Below are positions 8,239 through 16,445 of a stretch of 64,000 nt of DNA, one piece after another. The translations under genes and the position numbers were made by a program. The stretch is from assembly GCF_014636475.1 (NCBI RefSeq), contig NZ_BMEL01000002.1:682001-746000 (forward strand). Reading direction: 5' to 3'. Under the pieces are notes generated by a model. The model saw only the letters and a list, made by a program, of their open reading frames with translations, had not been told where the DNA came from and did not search any database. This DNA is from Halobacillus andaensis. GTDB lineage: Bacteria; Bacillota; Bacilli; Bacillales; Halobacillaceae. Every line of letters starts with the position of its first letter. The first letter of the stretch is position 1.

Positions 8239-8847
8239 TTGTATATTCCCAAGCATTTTAAAATGAATGAGGATGAAGTCTATGAGTTTATCCATGCCAA
8301 TGGATTTGCGATTCTTTTTTCACAGCATAACGGAGAACCGTGCGCTACACACCTTCCGCTCATGTTAGATGAATCAGAACACACGCTGTACGGCCATTTT
8401 GCGCGTGCGAACGAGCAGTGGAAGGATGCGGAGTTCCAGCAGGTACTTGCCGTTTTTCAGGGACCCCATTGCTACATTTCACCGTCCTGGTATGAAACAG
8501 AGAAAGCCGTGCCTACCTGGAATTACGTATCAGCTCATGTTTATGGAAAAATGGAATTAATAGAGGACAGTCAAACGATTTACGATTCCCTGCATGAGCT
8601 GGTCACTAAATATGAAAACCCTGACAGTACGTACGATTTAAATGACCTGGAGCCTGGTTTTATCGAGGGGATGAGTAAAGGTATTACAGCGTTTCGAGTA
8701 AAAATTACTAAGATTGAGGCAAAAGCAAAATTAAGTCAAAACCACCCGGTGGAACGGCAGGAACGAGTCATTAAGCAGTTAGAGAACTCTTCGCAGCAGG
8801 GTGATCGAAAAATTGCCTCGCTTATGAAGGAAAATCTTAAAAAGTAA
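8239..8847 (+). CDS. paiB: PaiB-type FMN-binding split-barrel protein
   Basis: 202 residues with the PaiB signature [11 protein letters not shown] at the start, [28 protein letters not shown] and [13 protein letters not shown]. Starts at TTG 8239 with SD AAAGGTGG (8223-8230). In B. subtilis PaiB is described as a negative regulator of protease and sporulation genes, while its fold suggests flavin or haem binding. Co-transcribed with paiA (18-nt gap). Confidence 0.92.
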   Translation: MYIPKHFKMNEDEVYEFIHANGFAILFSQHNGEPCATHLPLMLDESEHTLYGHFARANEQWKDAEFQQVLAVFQGPHCYISPSWYETEKAVPTWNYVSAHVYGKMELIEDSQTIYDSLHELVTKYENPDSTYDLNDLEPGFIEGMSKGITAFRVKITKIEAKAKLSQNHPVERQERVIKQLENSSQQGDRKIASLMKENLKK

Positions 8848-8948
8848 GAATGGGAATTGTAAATTATGTAAAAAATGAATTGAAATAATTGGATTATTCT
8901 GGAATAATTAGTGAGGGTGAGTGAGACTACTTATAAAGGAGTGATTCA

Positions 8949-9609
8949 ATGAAGAATCGAACGAAATTGAGCTATTTCGCCCTGCTGCTGCTTGCACTAT
9001 TGCTCGCTGCATGTTCAAACGGAGGGGAAGTCAGAAACAGAACCTGCTGACTCTGAAGAAGAAAACACGGCCTCAGAAGAAAATAAGCCAAAAGACGAGG
9101 AAAGCGACGAATCAGATGCAGAAGATACGGAAGAGAATGAAACTCCTTCTGAAGAAACAAACGATGACGATTCAGAGGATACATATGAAAAAGAAGAACA
9201 AGCCCTCGATGAATATTCTTCCGAAGAGATTGAGTATGCCCGCGTCTGGAGACAGCTCGGACCGAATCAGGACATTGAAGAATTAAGTGTCCAGCACATC
9301 CCGGCCGGCACACCGCTTAATCCTGATGAGGAAATTAGTCTGGACTATCCAGAAGATGTCGTCCAGCTGCGCGGCTCTCGCCTCGTCGATGGAGAGGGCG
9401 TAATCTATAGTGGGAATGGGGATGGTACGATTAATGTGTATGACGTGCCGATACGTTGGTATGGCGGTCTTTCCCGTCCTGATCATCTCGATGATGACGC
9501 CATTCGTGAAGACATGGAAGACATGATTAACAACACAGAAGAAGTGTACGTAGAGCCGGGGAATGACGAAGAAATCATAAACATTATCGAAAAGATAAAT
9601 ATGCAATAA
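8949..9609 (+). pseudogene. Lipoprotein gene broken by a one-base frameshift
   Basis: ATG 8949, with SD AAAGGAG, opens a clear lipoprotein signal (hydrophobic core and lipobox LLAACSNGG). The frame ends at TGA shortly after. One base later the +1 frame continues seamlessly with an acidic linker (SETEPADSEEENTASEEN) and a C-terminal domain with YARVWRQLGP, IPAGTPLNP and DEEIINIIEKINMQ up to 9609. The switch lies at or just after GGAGGGGAAG (about 9020-9030). This could be a true frameshift, a phase-variable G run or a sequencing error. Function unknown. Confidence 0.72.
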
Positions 9610-9697
9610 ATAAAAATTGATAAAATTTCGTGCCTCATGCCCGAATGTAAGACCAAAAGTTGTAAGAGATTCAAGAAGTGTTAACGATGATAGAGAT

Positions 9698-9726
9698 AAA
9701 GGGAGCAGCAAACAGCTGCTCCCTTT
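9698..9726. terminator. Shared terminator between convergent genes
   Basis: Perfect stem AAAGGGAGCAGC (9698-9709) / GCTGCTCCCTTT (9715-9726), loop of 5 nt, between the lipoprotein gene and the convergent minus-strand gene. T-richness is better on the minus strand side. Confidence 0.75.
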
Positions 9727-9735
9727 ACATTTCTA

Positions 9736-10923
9736 TCACAAACCAACCTGACCTGCAGCGTATGTGGCATCTTCTGTGCTGTATCCTTCAAACACTAATT
9801 GGTCGATTAACCCCTGTCTTGAAAAAGAAGTATAATCAAGATAGTTTTGAGCCGCAATAACTGCCTGTTCTCTCCAATCCACTGTGATATTCTCTACAGC
9901 GTGTGTTGCATCTTCTGTGCTGTATCCTTCAAACACTAATTGGTCGATTAACCCCTGTCTTGAAAAAGCCGTATAATCAATATAGTTTTGCGCTGCGATA
10001 ACCGCCTGCTCTCTCCAATCAACCGTGATATTTTCTACAGCGTATGTGGCATCTTCCGTACTGAATCCCTCATACTCTAATTGATCAATCAATCCTGTTT
10101 TAGAGAATGCCGTATAATCTAGATAGTTTTGAGCCGTGCGAACAGCTTGTTCTTGTGAACCTGTTACGCTGTTTTCTTCAGCTTCTTTAGCTTCTTGCTC
10201 TTCTTTCTCTTTCTGAGCTTGTTCCTCGGCTTCTTTAGCTTCTTGCTCTTCTTTTTCTTTCTGAGCTTGTTCCTCGGCTTCTTTAGCTTCTTGCTCTTCT
10301 TTTTCTTTCTGAGCTTGTTCCTCGGCTTCTTTAGCCTCTTGCTCTTCTTTCTCTTTCTGAGCTTGCTCCTCGGCCTCTTTAGCTTCTTGCTCTTCTTTTT
10401 CTTTCTGAGCTTGTTCCTCGGCTTCTTTAGCCTCTTGCTCTTCTTTCTCTTTCTGAGCTTGTTCCTCAGCTTCTTTAGCCTCTTGCTCTTCTTTTTCTTT
10501 TTGAGCTTCCTCTTCCGCTTCTTTCTCTTCTGCGGAGGCTTCAACTGCAGCCTCTTCAGCAACAGGTGCTTCTTCAGCGATCGATCCTAAAATCACGGCT
10601 AGAACTACAAAGGCAAACAGAAAACCACCTGATTTAGCAAAGTTTCTGCCCCTGGTCCCCTTACCTTTCACAAAGGCCAAGACAACAAAAACGACCATCC
10701 CTGCTAATGCTGCTAAGATTAAGATCAATAAAATTGTTTCCCATGCCGAATCATCACCCGTTGATCCAAAAATCATAGATAAAGCTAGAAGTGCGAACAG
10801 GAAACCACCTGATTTAGCAAAATTCCGCAGCCTGTTCTCCTTCCCTTTGACGAAGGCTAAGACAGCAAAGAATATCATGCCTGATAAAGCTGCTACCATT
10901 AAGATGAATAAGAATGCATCCAT
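9736..10923 (-). CDS. Membrane-anchored protein with coiled-coil tandem repeats and three Ltp-type domains
   Basis: 395 residues in three parts. (1) A duplicated two-helix membrane module (about 1-55 and 60-113), each copy holding VLAFVKGK...RNFAKSGGFLFA. (2) An acidic coiled coil made of seven copies of a 16-residue unit, KEKEEQEAKEAEEQAQ. (3) Three C-terminal 47-residue repeats (QAVIAAQNYIDYTAFSRQGL, QLVFEGYSTEDATHAVENIT) that match the host cell surface-exposed lipoprotein (Ltp) family. Ltp from phage TP-J34 blocks DNA entry of superinfecting phage at the cell surface. Here the lipoprotein anchor is replaced by integral membrane helices. A phage-exclusion role is an inference. SD GGGGAGG precedes ATG 10923. 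Confidence 0.85.
   Translation of the reverse strand: MDAFLFILMVAALSGMIFFAVLAFVKGKENRLRNFAKSGGFLFALLALSMIFGSTGDDSAWETILLILILAALAGMVVFVVLAFVKGKGTRGRNFAKSGGFLFAFVVLAVILGSIAEEAPVAEEAAVEASAEEKEAEEEAQKEKEEQEAKEAEEQAQKEKEEQEAKEAEEQAQKEKEEQEAKEAEEQAQKEKEEQEAKEAEEQAQKEKEEQEAKEAEEQAQKEKEEQEAKEAEEQAQKEKEEQEAKEAEENSVTGSQEQAVRTAQNYLDYTAFSKTGLIDQLEYEGFSTEDATYAVENITVDWREQAVIAAQNYIDYTAFSRQGLIDQLVFEGYSTEDATHAVENITVDWREQAVIAAQNYLDYTSFSRQGLIDQLVFEGYSTEDATYAAGQVGL
9760..10155 (-). repeat. Three 141-bp direct repeats encoding the Ltp domains
   Basis: Units begin near 9760, 9901 and 10042, 141 bp (47 codons) apart. The first two are nearly identical at the DNA level, which points to recent duplication or gene conversion. 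Confidence 0.85.
10180..10515 (-). repeat. Seven tandem 48-bp repeats
   Basis: Seven units of 48 bp (16 codons) running 10180-10515, differing only at a few wobble positions. They encode the coiled-coil spacer and could change in number by slippage, altering how far the Ltp domains reach from the membrane. Confidence 0.9.
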
Positions 10924-11114
10924 TGATTAACCTCCCCTTATTAAGTTTTAAACGAACTGATTACATCGTACGAGGATTTCTGCCCTCATTCTGATTCTAT
11001 TATACCACTTCCAAAGCCATGCTTACTCAGGTAATTCGTGTTAGTAATTTATTAGCACCTTTTATAAAAAATGTAAAAACAGGCCTTGTTATTAACTGAT
11101 CTCTACATTGGTAG

Positions 11115-11378
11115 CTAATAAAGAATAATGGGATTAGCATAATCCATTGGCTTTACAAAGAGCTTTAAAACATCTCCCTTGCGACGGGGGACGGTGGTTT
11201 GTACTTTTGAATCGGAAACGTCCACTTGAGGGAATTTACCAAATTTTCATGGATTTGGTGTAAACTTTCTAATAGGAATTAAATTTTCATAACCGCATTC
11301 TGAACATTGTCCAAAACCCGTTGTGTTTTGCTCATGGGTACATTTTACCGCTAAACATTGATGAAAGGGCGCAGGTAA
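11115..11378 (-). pseudogene. Remnant of a zinc-ribbon-like protein gene with in-frame TGA
   Basis: On the minus strand an open segment reads ...CTHEQNTTGFGQCSECGYEN, then IPIRKFTPNP, a TGA (11247-11249), and resumes in the same frame as KFGKFPQVDVSDSKVQTTVP to a TAG at 11115. No start codon remains at the upstream end. The spaced Cys residues (CTHEQ...CSEC) suggest a metal-binding knuckle. The rest of the 10924-11428 gap shows no clear feature beyond A/T-rich sequence. Confidence 0.55.
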
Positions 11379-11428
11379 TTATAGATAATTACTTGTTGTA
11401 AGTGATCGCTTTAAAAGGGGGAATAGAT

Positions 11429-11797
11429 ATGAGGTTCTTTGTTTGTATATTTCTAATCCTTTTGGTTACTACCAGCTCTGCTTGTTCCTCTTTAACTGAA
11501 AAAGAGGAAGACATCGAAAAAGTAGAAGGAGTCATCGTAGAAAAAGATGAAGAGGAAAATCAAATTCTAGTGGTGCCAGACATGACTGAAGATGAGATTA
11601 AAGATAAGACTTCAGAGGAAGTAATAGCTATGGCTCAAGATCGTGAAGGAGCCTATTATTCGATCTCATCAAACAGTTATGACAACGTAGAAACGGGAGA
11701 TCAAGTAGTGGTTTACTGGGATCGTAATGAAGGACAAGAGGACTCAGACCCTCCCAAACGTGGAGCGGAGATGGTAGAAAAGGTTACTATAAATTAG
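11429..11797 (+). CDS. Small lipoprotein, DUF3221-like
   Basis: 122 residues from ATG 11429 (SD AAAAGGGGGA). A lipoprotein signal with lipobox TSSAC (Cys19) precedes a domain with EGVIVEKDEEENQILVVPDM and a C-terminal QVVVYWDRNEG stretch, which resembles the small beta-barrel DUF3221/YobA group. A membrane-attached extracellular protein of unknown function. The neighbour at 12080 has a similar layout. Confidence 0.75.
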   Translation: MRFFVCIFLILLVTTSSACSSLTEKEEDIEKVEGVIVEKDEEENQILVVPDMTEDEIKDKTSEEVIAMAQDREGAYYSISSNSYDNVETGDQVVVYWDRNEGQEDSDPPKRGAEMVEKVTIN

Positions 11798-11851
11798 TAT
11801 AAGGGCTTTGTTTTTCAGATACTCAAGGTAAAATGATGAGGAGGCTTTTAA

Positions 11852-12046
11852 ATGTTTTTAGGTGTTTTTTTCTTACTAGTAGGCACTTTGGGAGTTGCTT
11901 CACCGTATTCGTGGTGGGTAGTAGGGGAAAGTTGGAAATCAAATTACTCTGACGGACCTTAAAGTTTTTATAAAAAAACGACAAGTTTCTTTGTGATATT
12001 TTTTGTGATAATAGGTGTGATGGAAATGGTAGGCACGTTTAATTAA
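11852..12046 (+). pseudogene. DUF6199-like small membrane protein gene with in-frame TAA
   Basis: ATG 11852 (SD GATGAGGAGG) gives 36 residues including GVASPYSWWVVGESWKSNYS and then TAA (11960-11962). The same frame continues as SFYKKTTSFFVIFFVIIGVM to TAA 12044. Together the two halves match the DUF6199 layout (helix, ESWK segment, basic loop, helix). A single C-to-A change of a serine TCA codon would explain the stop. Confidence 0.65.
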
Positions 12047-12079
12047 ACCTGACAGAAGACCATATATGAAGGGGAATTT

Positions 12080-12442
12080 ATGAGAAAAAAAGTAGTAAGC
12101 ATGACCATACTAGTGATCTCGCTTTTGGCCGCAGGCTGTGATCGTGAAGATGATAATATGTACGATGCGGATTTTCAAGGGACAATTAATGAAGTCAAAG
12201 AGAACAGTATCATTGTAGGGGAAGACGATGTAGACCCGGAAGCCTCTTATCCTACCTATAAAATTTTAATAGACGATAAGACGGAGCTCAGCGGCGAGGT
12301 TGAACGGTTTGAGGAGTTAGATGAATTTGTAAGTCAAACAGATCATCACATTGTCCATATATGGGTAATAGACAAAGGCGAAAATAACGAAATTGACAAT
12401 AAAACGGCTAGTGAAGTTATTGTTGAAAAAGAGGAACCATAG
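12080..12442 (+). CDS. Small lipoprotein, unknown function
   Basis: 120 residues from ATG 12080 (SD AAGGGGA). Lipobox LAAGC with Cys near 20, then a very acidic domain: FQGTINEVKENSIIVGEDD, YKILIDDKTEL and HIVHIWVIDKGENNEI. The beta-rich layout is like the 11429 lipoprotein, so the two may be distant paralogues. No family name is certain. Confidence 0.7.
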   Translation: MRKKVVSMTILVISLLAAGCDREDDNMYDADFQGTINEVKENSIIVGEDDVDPEASYPTYKILIDDKTELSGEVERFEELDEFVSQTDHHIVHIWVIDKGENNEIDNKTASEVIVEKEEP

Positions 12443-12583
12443 TATTTAGACATCTCAATTTTAAGTTTTCCGTTATTCGGGGCAACTATTTAATAAGGGG
12501 TAGTTAAGACACACCTTACAAAAAACATACCAAATTACATAAAATATCTAATTATAAACTTCTGCTTTTAAGGTGGGAATATA

Positions 12584-12856
12584 TTGAGTAACAAAGACAG
12601 ACAAGTTCTAACTAAATGGTCCGCACACAAAAGAAAAGGCAAGCAGTCATATATGGTCAAAAGAAGTTTGTTCTTTACAGCAATGTATTTGCTAATTTTT
12701 CTTCTTTCTTTTGACCATTATTTAGATCCTACTACTCTTATTGGTGAACGGGTATTAACATATGTTTGGTACCTTTTCGTGGCTTTTTTTCTTGGTAGCT
12801 TCACTGCGAATCTGAAGTGGAACCTCAACGAAAAGAAATGCCATAGAATGAACTAA
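12584..12856 (+). CDS. Small membrane protein, unknown function
   Basis: 90 residues from TTG 12584, chosen because AAGGTGGG lies 7 nt upstream. A basic N-terminal tail (KWSAHKRKGKQSYMVKR) is followed by two membrane helices (about 27-43 and 56-75) and a basic C-terminus. Confidence 0.6.
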   Translation: MSNKDRQVLTKWSAHKRKGKQSYMVKRSLFFTAMYLLIFLLSFDHYLDPTTLIGERVLTYVWYLFVAFFLGSFTANLKWNLNEKKCHRMN

Positions 12857-12884
12857 AATTTACGTTGAAATTATGTGAACATTA

Positions 12885-12913
12885 TTTACAAAAATAACAG
12901 ATAAATGGATAAT
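12885..12913 (+). promoter_or_regulatory. Promoter of the T-box transcript
   Basis: TTTACA (12885-12890), 17-nt spacer, GATAAT (12908-12913). Initiation near 12920 would start the RNA just before T-box Stem I. Confidence 0.5.
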
Positions 12914-12927
12914 ACAGAGAAATAGCA

Positions 12928-13217
12928 AACTGCGATGAAGAGAAGAGTAGGTAAACGATTATTCTTTCCAGAGAGCCCCGTCAGGTGAAAAGGGGCAGGA
13001 ATAAGTTACTGAATCAAACCTCAGAGCATCACATCGGAACCTTTTTGAGGAGATGGTGTGACGGGAGCTCCCGTTATAGAGATAGGGTATAACCAGCGGG
13101 TCAGCTGGCGTACCTGACAAGGTTAATATGGCGACGTATTAACAAACTGGGGTGGCACCGCGATGAAACGATAATCTCGCCTCCAAGACGACATGTCTTG
13201 GGGGTGGGGTTTTTTTA
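12928..13217 (+). promoter_or_regulatory. T-box riboswitch leader upstream of an MFS transporter
   Basis: Stem I elements are readable: GATGAAGAGAAGAGTA (12934-12949), apical CCAGAGAGCCCC and GGTGAAAAGGGGC. The 3' half has the T-box GGGTGGCACCGCG (13150-13162), which binds the uncharged tRNA acceptor end. A terminator follows (CCTCCAAGAC 13180-13189 / GTCTTGGGGG 13195-13204, then a T8 run to 13217). Uncharged tRNA should favour the antiterminator and expression of the transporter at 13250. The specifier codon lies in the CTGAATCAAACCTCAG segment (about 13010-13026); CAA is one possible reading but I cannot fix it without modelling. Confidence 0.92.
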
Positions 13218-13249
13218 TTGTCAAAATCAATCGCGAAGGAGGATTTTGT

Positions 13250-14476
13250 ATGAATGAATCGTGGAAAAAACCTTTTCTTTTACTATTCGGTATCGGATTA
13301 TCGAATATAGGGGACTGGATTTATTTAATCGCACTAAACTTGATCGTATTAGATATGACGGGGTCGCCTCTCGCTGTTGCCGCTCTCTATATTTTAAAAC
13401 CACTTGCTACTCTGTTTACAAATTTCTGGTCGGGAACCATCATTGACCGCCTGAACCAGCGAAACCTTATGGTAGGGCTGGATATCATAAGGGCTTTACT
13501 GATCTTTATGCTTCCTTCATTCTCATCCTTATGGCTGATCTATTCCCTCGTATTCCTAATCAACATGGGAAGCTCAGTATTTGAACCTGCTTCTATGACC
13601 TACATAACTAAATGGATCCCTTCCAAAAATAAAAAAAGGTTCAATTCATTTAGAAGTCTCATAGATTCTGGTGGCTTTTTGCTGGGACCTGCCATAGCTG
13701 GTTTGCTGTTTATGTTGGGCACTCCTTACATGGCGATTTACGTCAATGCTTTAACTTTTTTAGGGTCAGGATTGATTACTCTGATGCTGCCTAAACTAGC
13801 GGATTCATCCGTGAAACAAGAGAAGCTATCATTAGGAGTGCTAAAGCAGGATAGGAATATCGTGCTGCTGTTTACTCGGAACTTTCCCTATGTGATGGCG
13901 ATTTATTTTCTGTTCAGCCTTATGATGGTTATGGCTGCAGCGTTAGATTCGTTAGAGGCGGCGTTTTCTAAGGAAGTGTTGCAGTTATCGGACACGGAGT
14001 ACGGCTTTCTCGTCAGTATCGCAGGATTTGGAATTGCAGCAGGGGCTGTTGTGAACGCCTTATTTGCTAGAAAAATAACCACATCATTTTTAATTGGGCT
14101 GGGTTCATTACTTGTTTCTGTCGGCTATATCGTATACGCATTTTCAACTCATTTTGCAATGGCTGCGTTAGGGTTCGTCTTGCTGTCCTTTTCACTCGCA
14201 TTCGCCAATACAGGTTTTCACACCTTCTACCAGGATCGCATCCCTGTGCACATAATGGGGAGGGTAGCAAGTATCTATGGATTGATCGAAGCTTTTTTTA
14301 TCATAGTCGCCACGATTTCTATTGGGCTGGCTGCTCAATTCGTATCGATTCAAATGTCAGTCATCTTTGGGGTGTTTATCATGCTTATGGTTACTGGGGG
14401 ATTGTGTTTTATGAGTTTTTATACTGTGAAAAAGTTTGATAAACAAGTAGATGAGCGTGAGGCTGTGAAAGCGTAG
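13250..14476 (+). CDS. MFS transporter under T-box control
   Basis: 408 residues from ATG 13250 (SD GAAGGAGGA at 13236). Twelve hydrophobic segments and the MFS loop motif FWSGTIIDRLNQRNLM after helix 2. It looks most like the MFS_3/macrolide-efflux-type group. T-box control predicts a link to one amino acid: either uptake, or export of that amino acid, a precursor or an analogue. The substrate is not known. An upstream in-frame GTG-like start inside the terminator hairpin (near 13193) is rejected. Confidence 0.85.
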   Translation: MNESWKKPFLLLFGIGLSNIGDWIYLIALNLIVLDMTGSPLAVAALYILKPLATLFTNFWSGTIIDRLNQRNLMVGLDIIRALLIFMLPSFSSLWLIYSLVFLINMGSSVFEPASMTYITKWIPSKNKKRFNSFRSLIDSGGFLLGPAIAGLLFMLGTPYMAIYVNALTFLGSGLITLMLPKLADSSVKQEKLSLGVLKQDRNIVLLFTRNFPYVMAIYFLFSLMMVMAAALDSLEAAFSKEVLQLSDTEYGFLVSIAGFGIAAGAVVNALFARKITTSFLIGLGSLLVSVGYIVYAFSTHFAMAALGFVLLSFSLAFANTGFHTFYQDRIPVHIMGRVASIYGLIEAFFIIVATISIGLAAQFVSIQMSVIFGVFIMLMVTGGLCFMSFYTVKKFDKQVDEREAVKA

Positions 14477-14555
14477 GGCCATTCAGTGTGTTAGCTCAAC
14501 GAAGCAGTTTACTGTAGTAAGGAGTAATAAAAATAATTTATAGTAAGAACAGTTT

Positions 14556-14592
14556 TCTCGAATTCAGGTCTTCCATATAAGGGCAGTTATCT
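14556..14592 (+). repeat. Dispersed intergenic repeat, copy a
   Basis: Reads TCTCGAATTCAGGTCTTCCA then TATAAGGGCAG. Shares a core with copies at 20197, 20379 and 20899 (consensus near ATCTYGAATTCAAGTCTTCC followed by a GGGGCG-like patch). The gap 14477-14876 otherwise holds only this and the IS3 remnant. Confidence 0.5.
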
Positions 14593-14646
14593 GGAAGACT
14601 CAGTTTCGAAATATACTAAGATAACACTATTTAGGTTCTTATTTGT

Positions 14647-14785
14647 TTAGATACAACTAGTGGAGTTAAAGGTTTCTCCATAAACAAACTCTGTCTTAAT
14701 CACTTTTCATGTAGTTTCAGCGACCGCATTATCGGGCAGTCTTTCTTGCTGTTTTAAAACTCACTTCCACGATCCAGTCAAATGA
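14647..14785 (-). mobile_element. Remnant of an IS3-family transposase (orfB C-terminal part)
   Basis: Minus-strand reading gives KQQERLPDNAVAETT, an in-frame TGA, then KVIKTEFVYGETFNS and a stop at 14647-14649. DNAVAE...KVIKTEFVYG is the conserved C-terminal block of IS3/IS150-type integrase domains, around the catalytic Glu. No other part of an IS and no terminal repeats are visible. Confidence 0.7.
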
Positions 14786-14876
14786 CAGATAATAAAACTG
14801 TATTTTGCACGTATATTCTCCCTCTCTTTTTGGCGAAAATGGATAAAAGAGGTAATTCCTGGATAGGGTGGGAATC

Positions 14877-16445
14877 ATGAAATTTGACTGGAATCCATTT
14901 CACAAAAAAAAACAGGAGACTAGATCAGGCAATTCGCAGAAAGAATTGCCTATTTCTGATGATCTTTCACAGAATATCAAACGACTTTCAGATGAGTTTG
15001 GGGATAATTCTGAAATCATCATAAGAGAATTGAATACGGGAATGAAAAAGGACATTAGGGTGGTTTCCATTTATATGGATGGACTTGTTGACCAAACGTT
15101 GGTAAACGAATTCATTCTGGAATCCTTAAAACTTAATCATTCAGATTTTGACAAAAACACACCAAAAAAGGATGTGTTTAACGAACTGAGGATGAATGCG
15201 CTAACCCTTTCTAATGTGAAGGTTATAAATGATTGGGACCAACTGGTTCTGACTATTCTTTCAGGTAGTACGCTGGTTATGATTGATGGATGGAACGAAG
15301 TCCTCAGCGGGGAAACACAAGGATGGGAAGAGCGTGCCATTCAAGAGCCGACTTCTCAAACGGTTGTTAGAGGACCTAAAGATTCGTTCACAGAGTCTTT
15401 GAAAGTAAATGTTACCTTGATTAGAAAAAGGATTAAAAATGTAAATTTGAGGGTTGAAACCTTTCAAATAGGTACAGTTTCAAGAACAAATATTTCAATT
15501 ATGTATATGAAGGGCATAGCCAAAGATGATTTAATACAAGAAGTTAAGAGAAGATTAGAAAAAATAGACACTGATTCTATTATTGAATCAGGTAATCTTG
15601 AAGAGTTTATTCAGGATCATACGAGTACCCCTTTTCCACAGCTGGTTAATTCAGAGCGTCCGGATGCGGCGGTAGGAAATTTGCTTGATGGTAGAGTGGT
15701 TATCTTAGTTGATGGAACCCCATTCGTGCTTATTGCTCCTGCAACGTTTTTTCAGTTTTTCCAATCACCGGAGGATTACTACCAGAGAGCAGATATTGCG
15801 ACTCTTTTACGGTTATTAAGATTCTTTGTGTTTTTTCTTTCCTTATTTGCCCCTTCGATTTATATCGCATTGACAACTTATCATCAGGAAATGCTTCCTT
15901 TTCCTTTACTTATTAATCTTGCTGCTCAGAGGGAAGGGGTGCCTTTCCCGGCATTTGTTGAAGCTTTAATAATGGAAGTCACCTTTGAAATATTACGAGA
16001 AGCAGGGGTTCGTATGCCGCGAGCTGTGGGGCAGGCGGTTTCTATTGTGGGGGCCATTGTCATTGGAGAAGCCGCTGTCCAAGCGGGTATCATTTCTCCA
16101 GCGATGGTTATCGTCGTAGGGATTACGGCGATTTCAAGTTTTGCTGTCCCGTCCTTTTCAATCGCAATACCAGCCCGAATTCTTCGGTTTTTACTCATGG
16201 TCTCAGCAGCTACTGCCGGTTTTTATGGAATGATTTTACTTGTAATCATGATGGCAGCTCATATGAATAGTCTGCGCTCTTTTGGTGTCCCTTACTTAGA
16301 ACCTTTATCTCCATTCAATTTAGCGGCTCAGGCAGATACATTTGTGAGACTTCCACCAAAAGTAAAACAAAAGTTTACATTCAAACGAGACAATACTGTA
16401 AATACGGCGAACCCCTTGAACAAAGAGGGGGATTCTAATGGCTAA
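14877..16445 (+). CDS. gerA: GerA family spore germinant receptor A subunit
   Basis: 522 residues from ATG 14877 (SD AGGGTGGG). A long soluble N-terminal domain (about 1-290), with SGSTLVMIDGW and RGPKDSFTESL segments typical of GerAA/YndD-type proteins, precedes a membrane part with several helices and PRAVGQAVSIVGAIVIGEAA. Acts in the spore inner membrane with the B and C subunits as a nutrient receptor/ion channel that starts germination. First gene of a gerA-gerC-gerB operon. No forespore sigma-G promoter could be placed with confidence. Confidence 0.95.
   Translation: MKFDWNPFHKKKQETRSGNSQKELPISDDLSQNIKRLSDEFGDNSEIIIRELNTGMKKDIRVVSIYMDGLVDQTLVNEFILESLKLNHSDFDKNTPKKDVFNELRMNALTLSNVKVINDWDQLVLTILSGSTLVMIDGWNEVLSGETQGWEERAIQEPTSQTVVRGPKDSFTESLKVNVTLIRKRIKNVNLRVETFQIGTVSRTNISIMYMKGIAKDDLIQEVKRRLEKIDTDSIIESGNLEEFIQDHTSTPFPQLVNSERPDAAVGNLLDGRVVILVDGTPFVLIAPATFFQFFQSPEDYYQRADIATLLRLLRFFVFFLSLFAPSIYIALTTYHQEMLPFPLLINLAAQREGVPFPAFVEALIMEVTFEILREAGVRMPRAVGQAVSIVGAIVIGEAAVQAGIISPAMVIVVGITAISSFAVPSFSIAIPARILRFLLMVSAATAGFYGMILLVIMMAAHMNSLRSFGVPYLEPLSPFNLAAQADTFVRLPPKVKQKFTFKRDNTVNTANPLNKEGDSNG

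Noticed and set aside
10180-10515. Regular 48-bp spacing considered as a CRISPR-like array
   Set aside because: There are no unique spacers; the whole unit repeats and codes for a coiled coil.
10195-10590. Plus-strand frame rich in Leu/Phe opposite the coiled-coil repeats
   Set aside because: It is the antisense of the 48-bp repeats and has no ribosome binding site.
12928-13217. Naming the T-box specifier amino acid
   Set aside because: The specifier loop cannot be folded reliably by eye; CAA, AAC and CTC all lie in the likely segment.
13193-13249. In-frame N-terminal extension of the MFS gene
   Set aside because: It would begin inside the T-box terminator stem; ATG 13250 has a strong SD.
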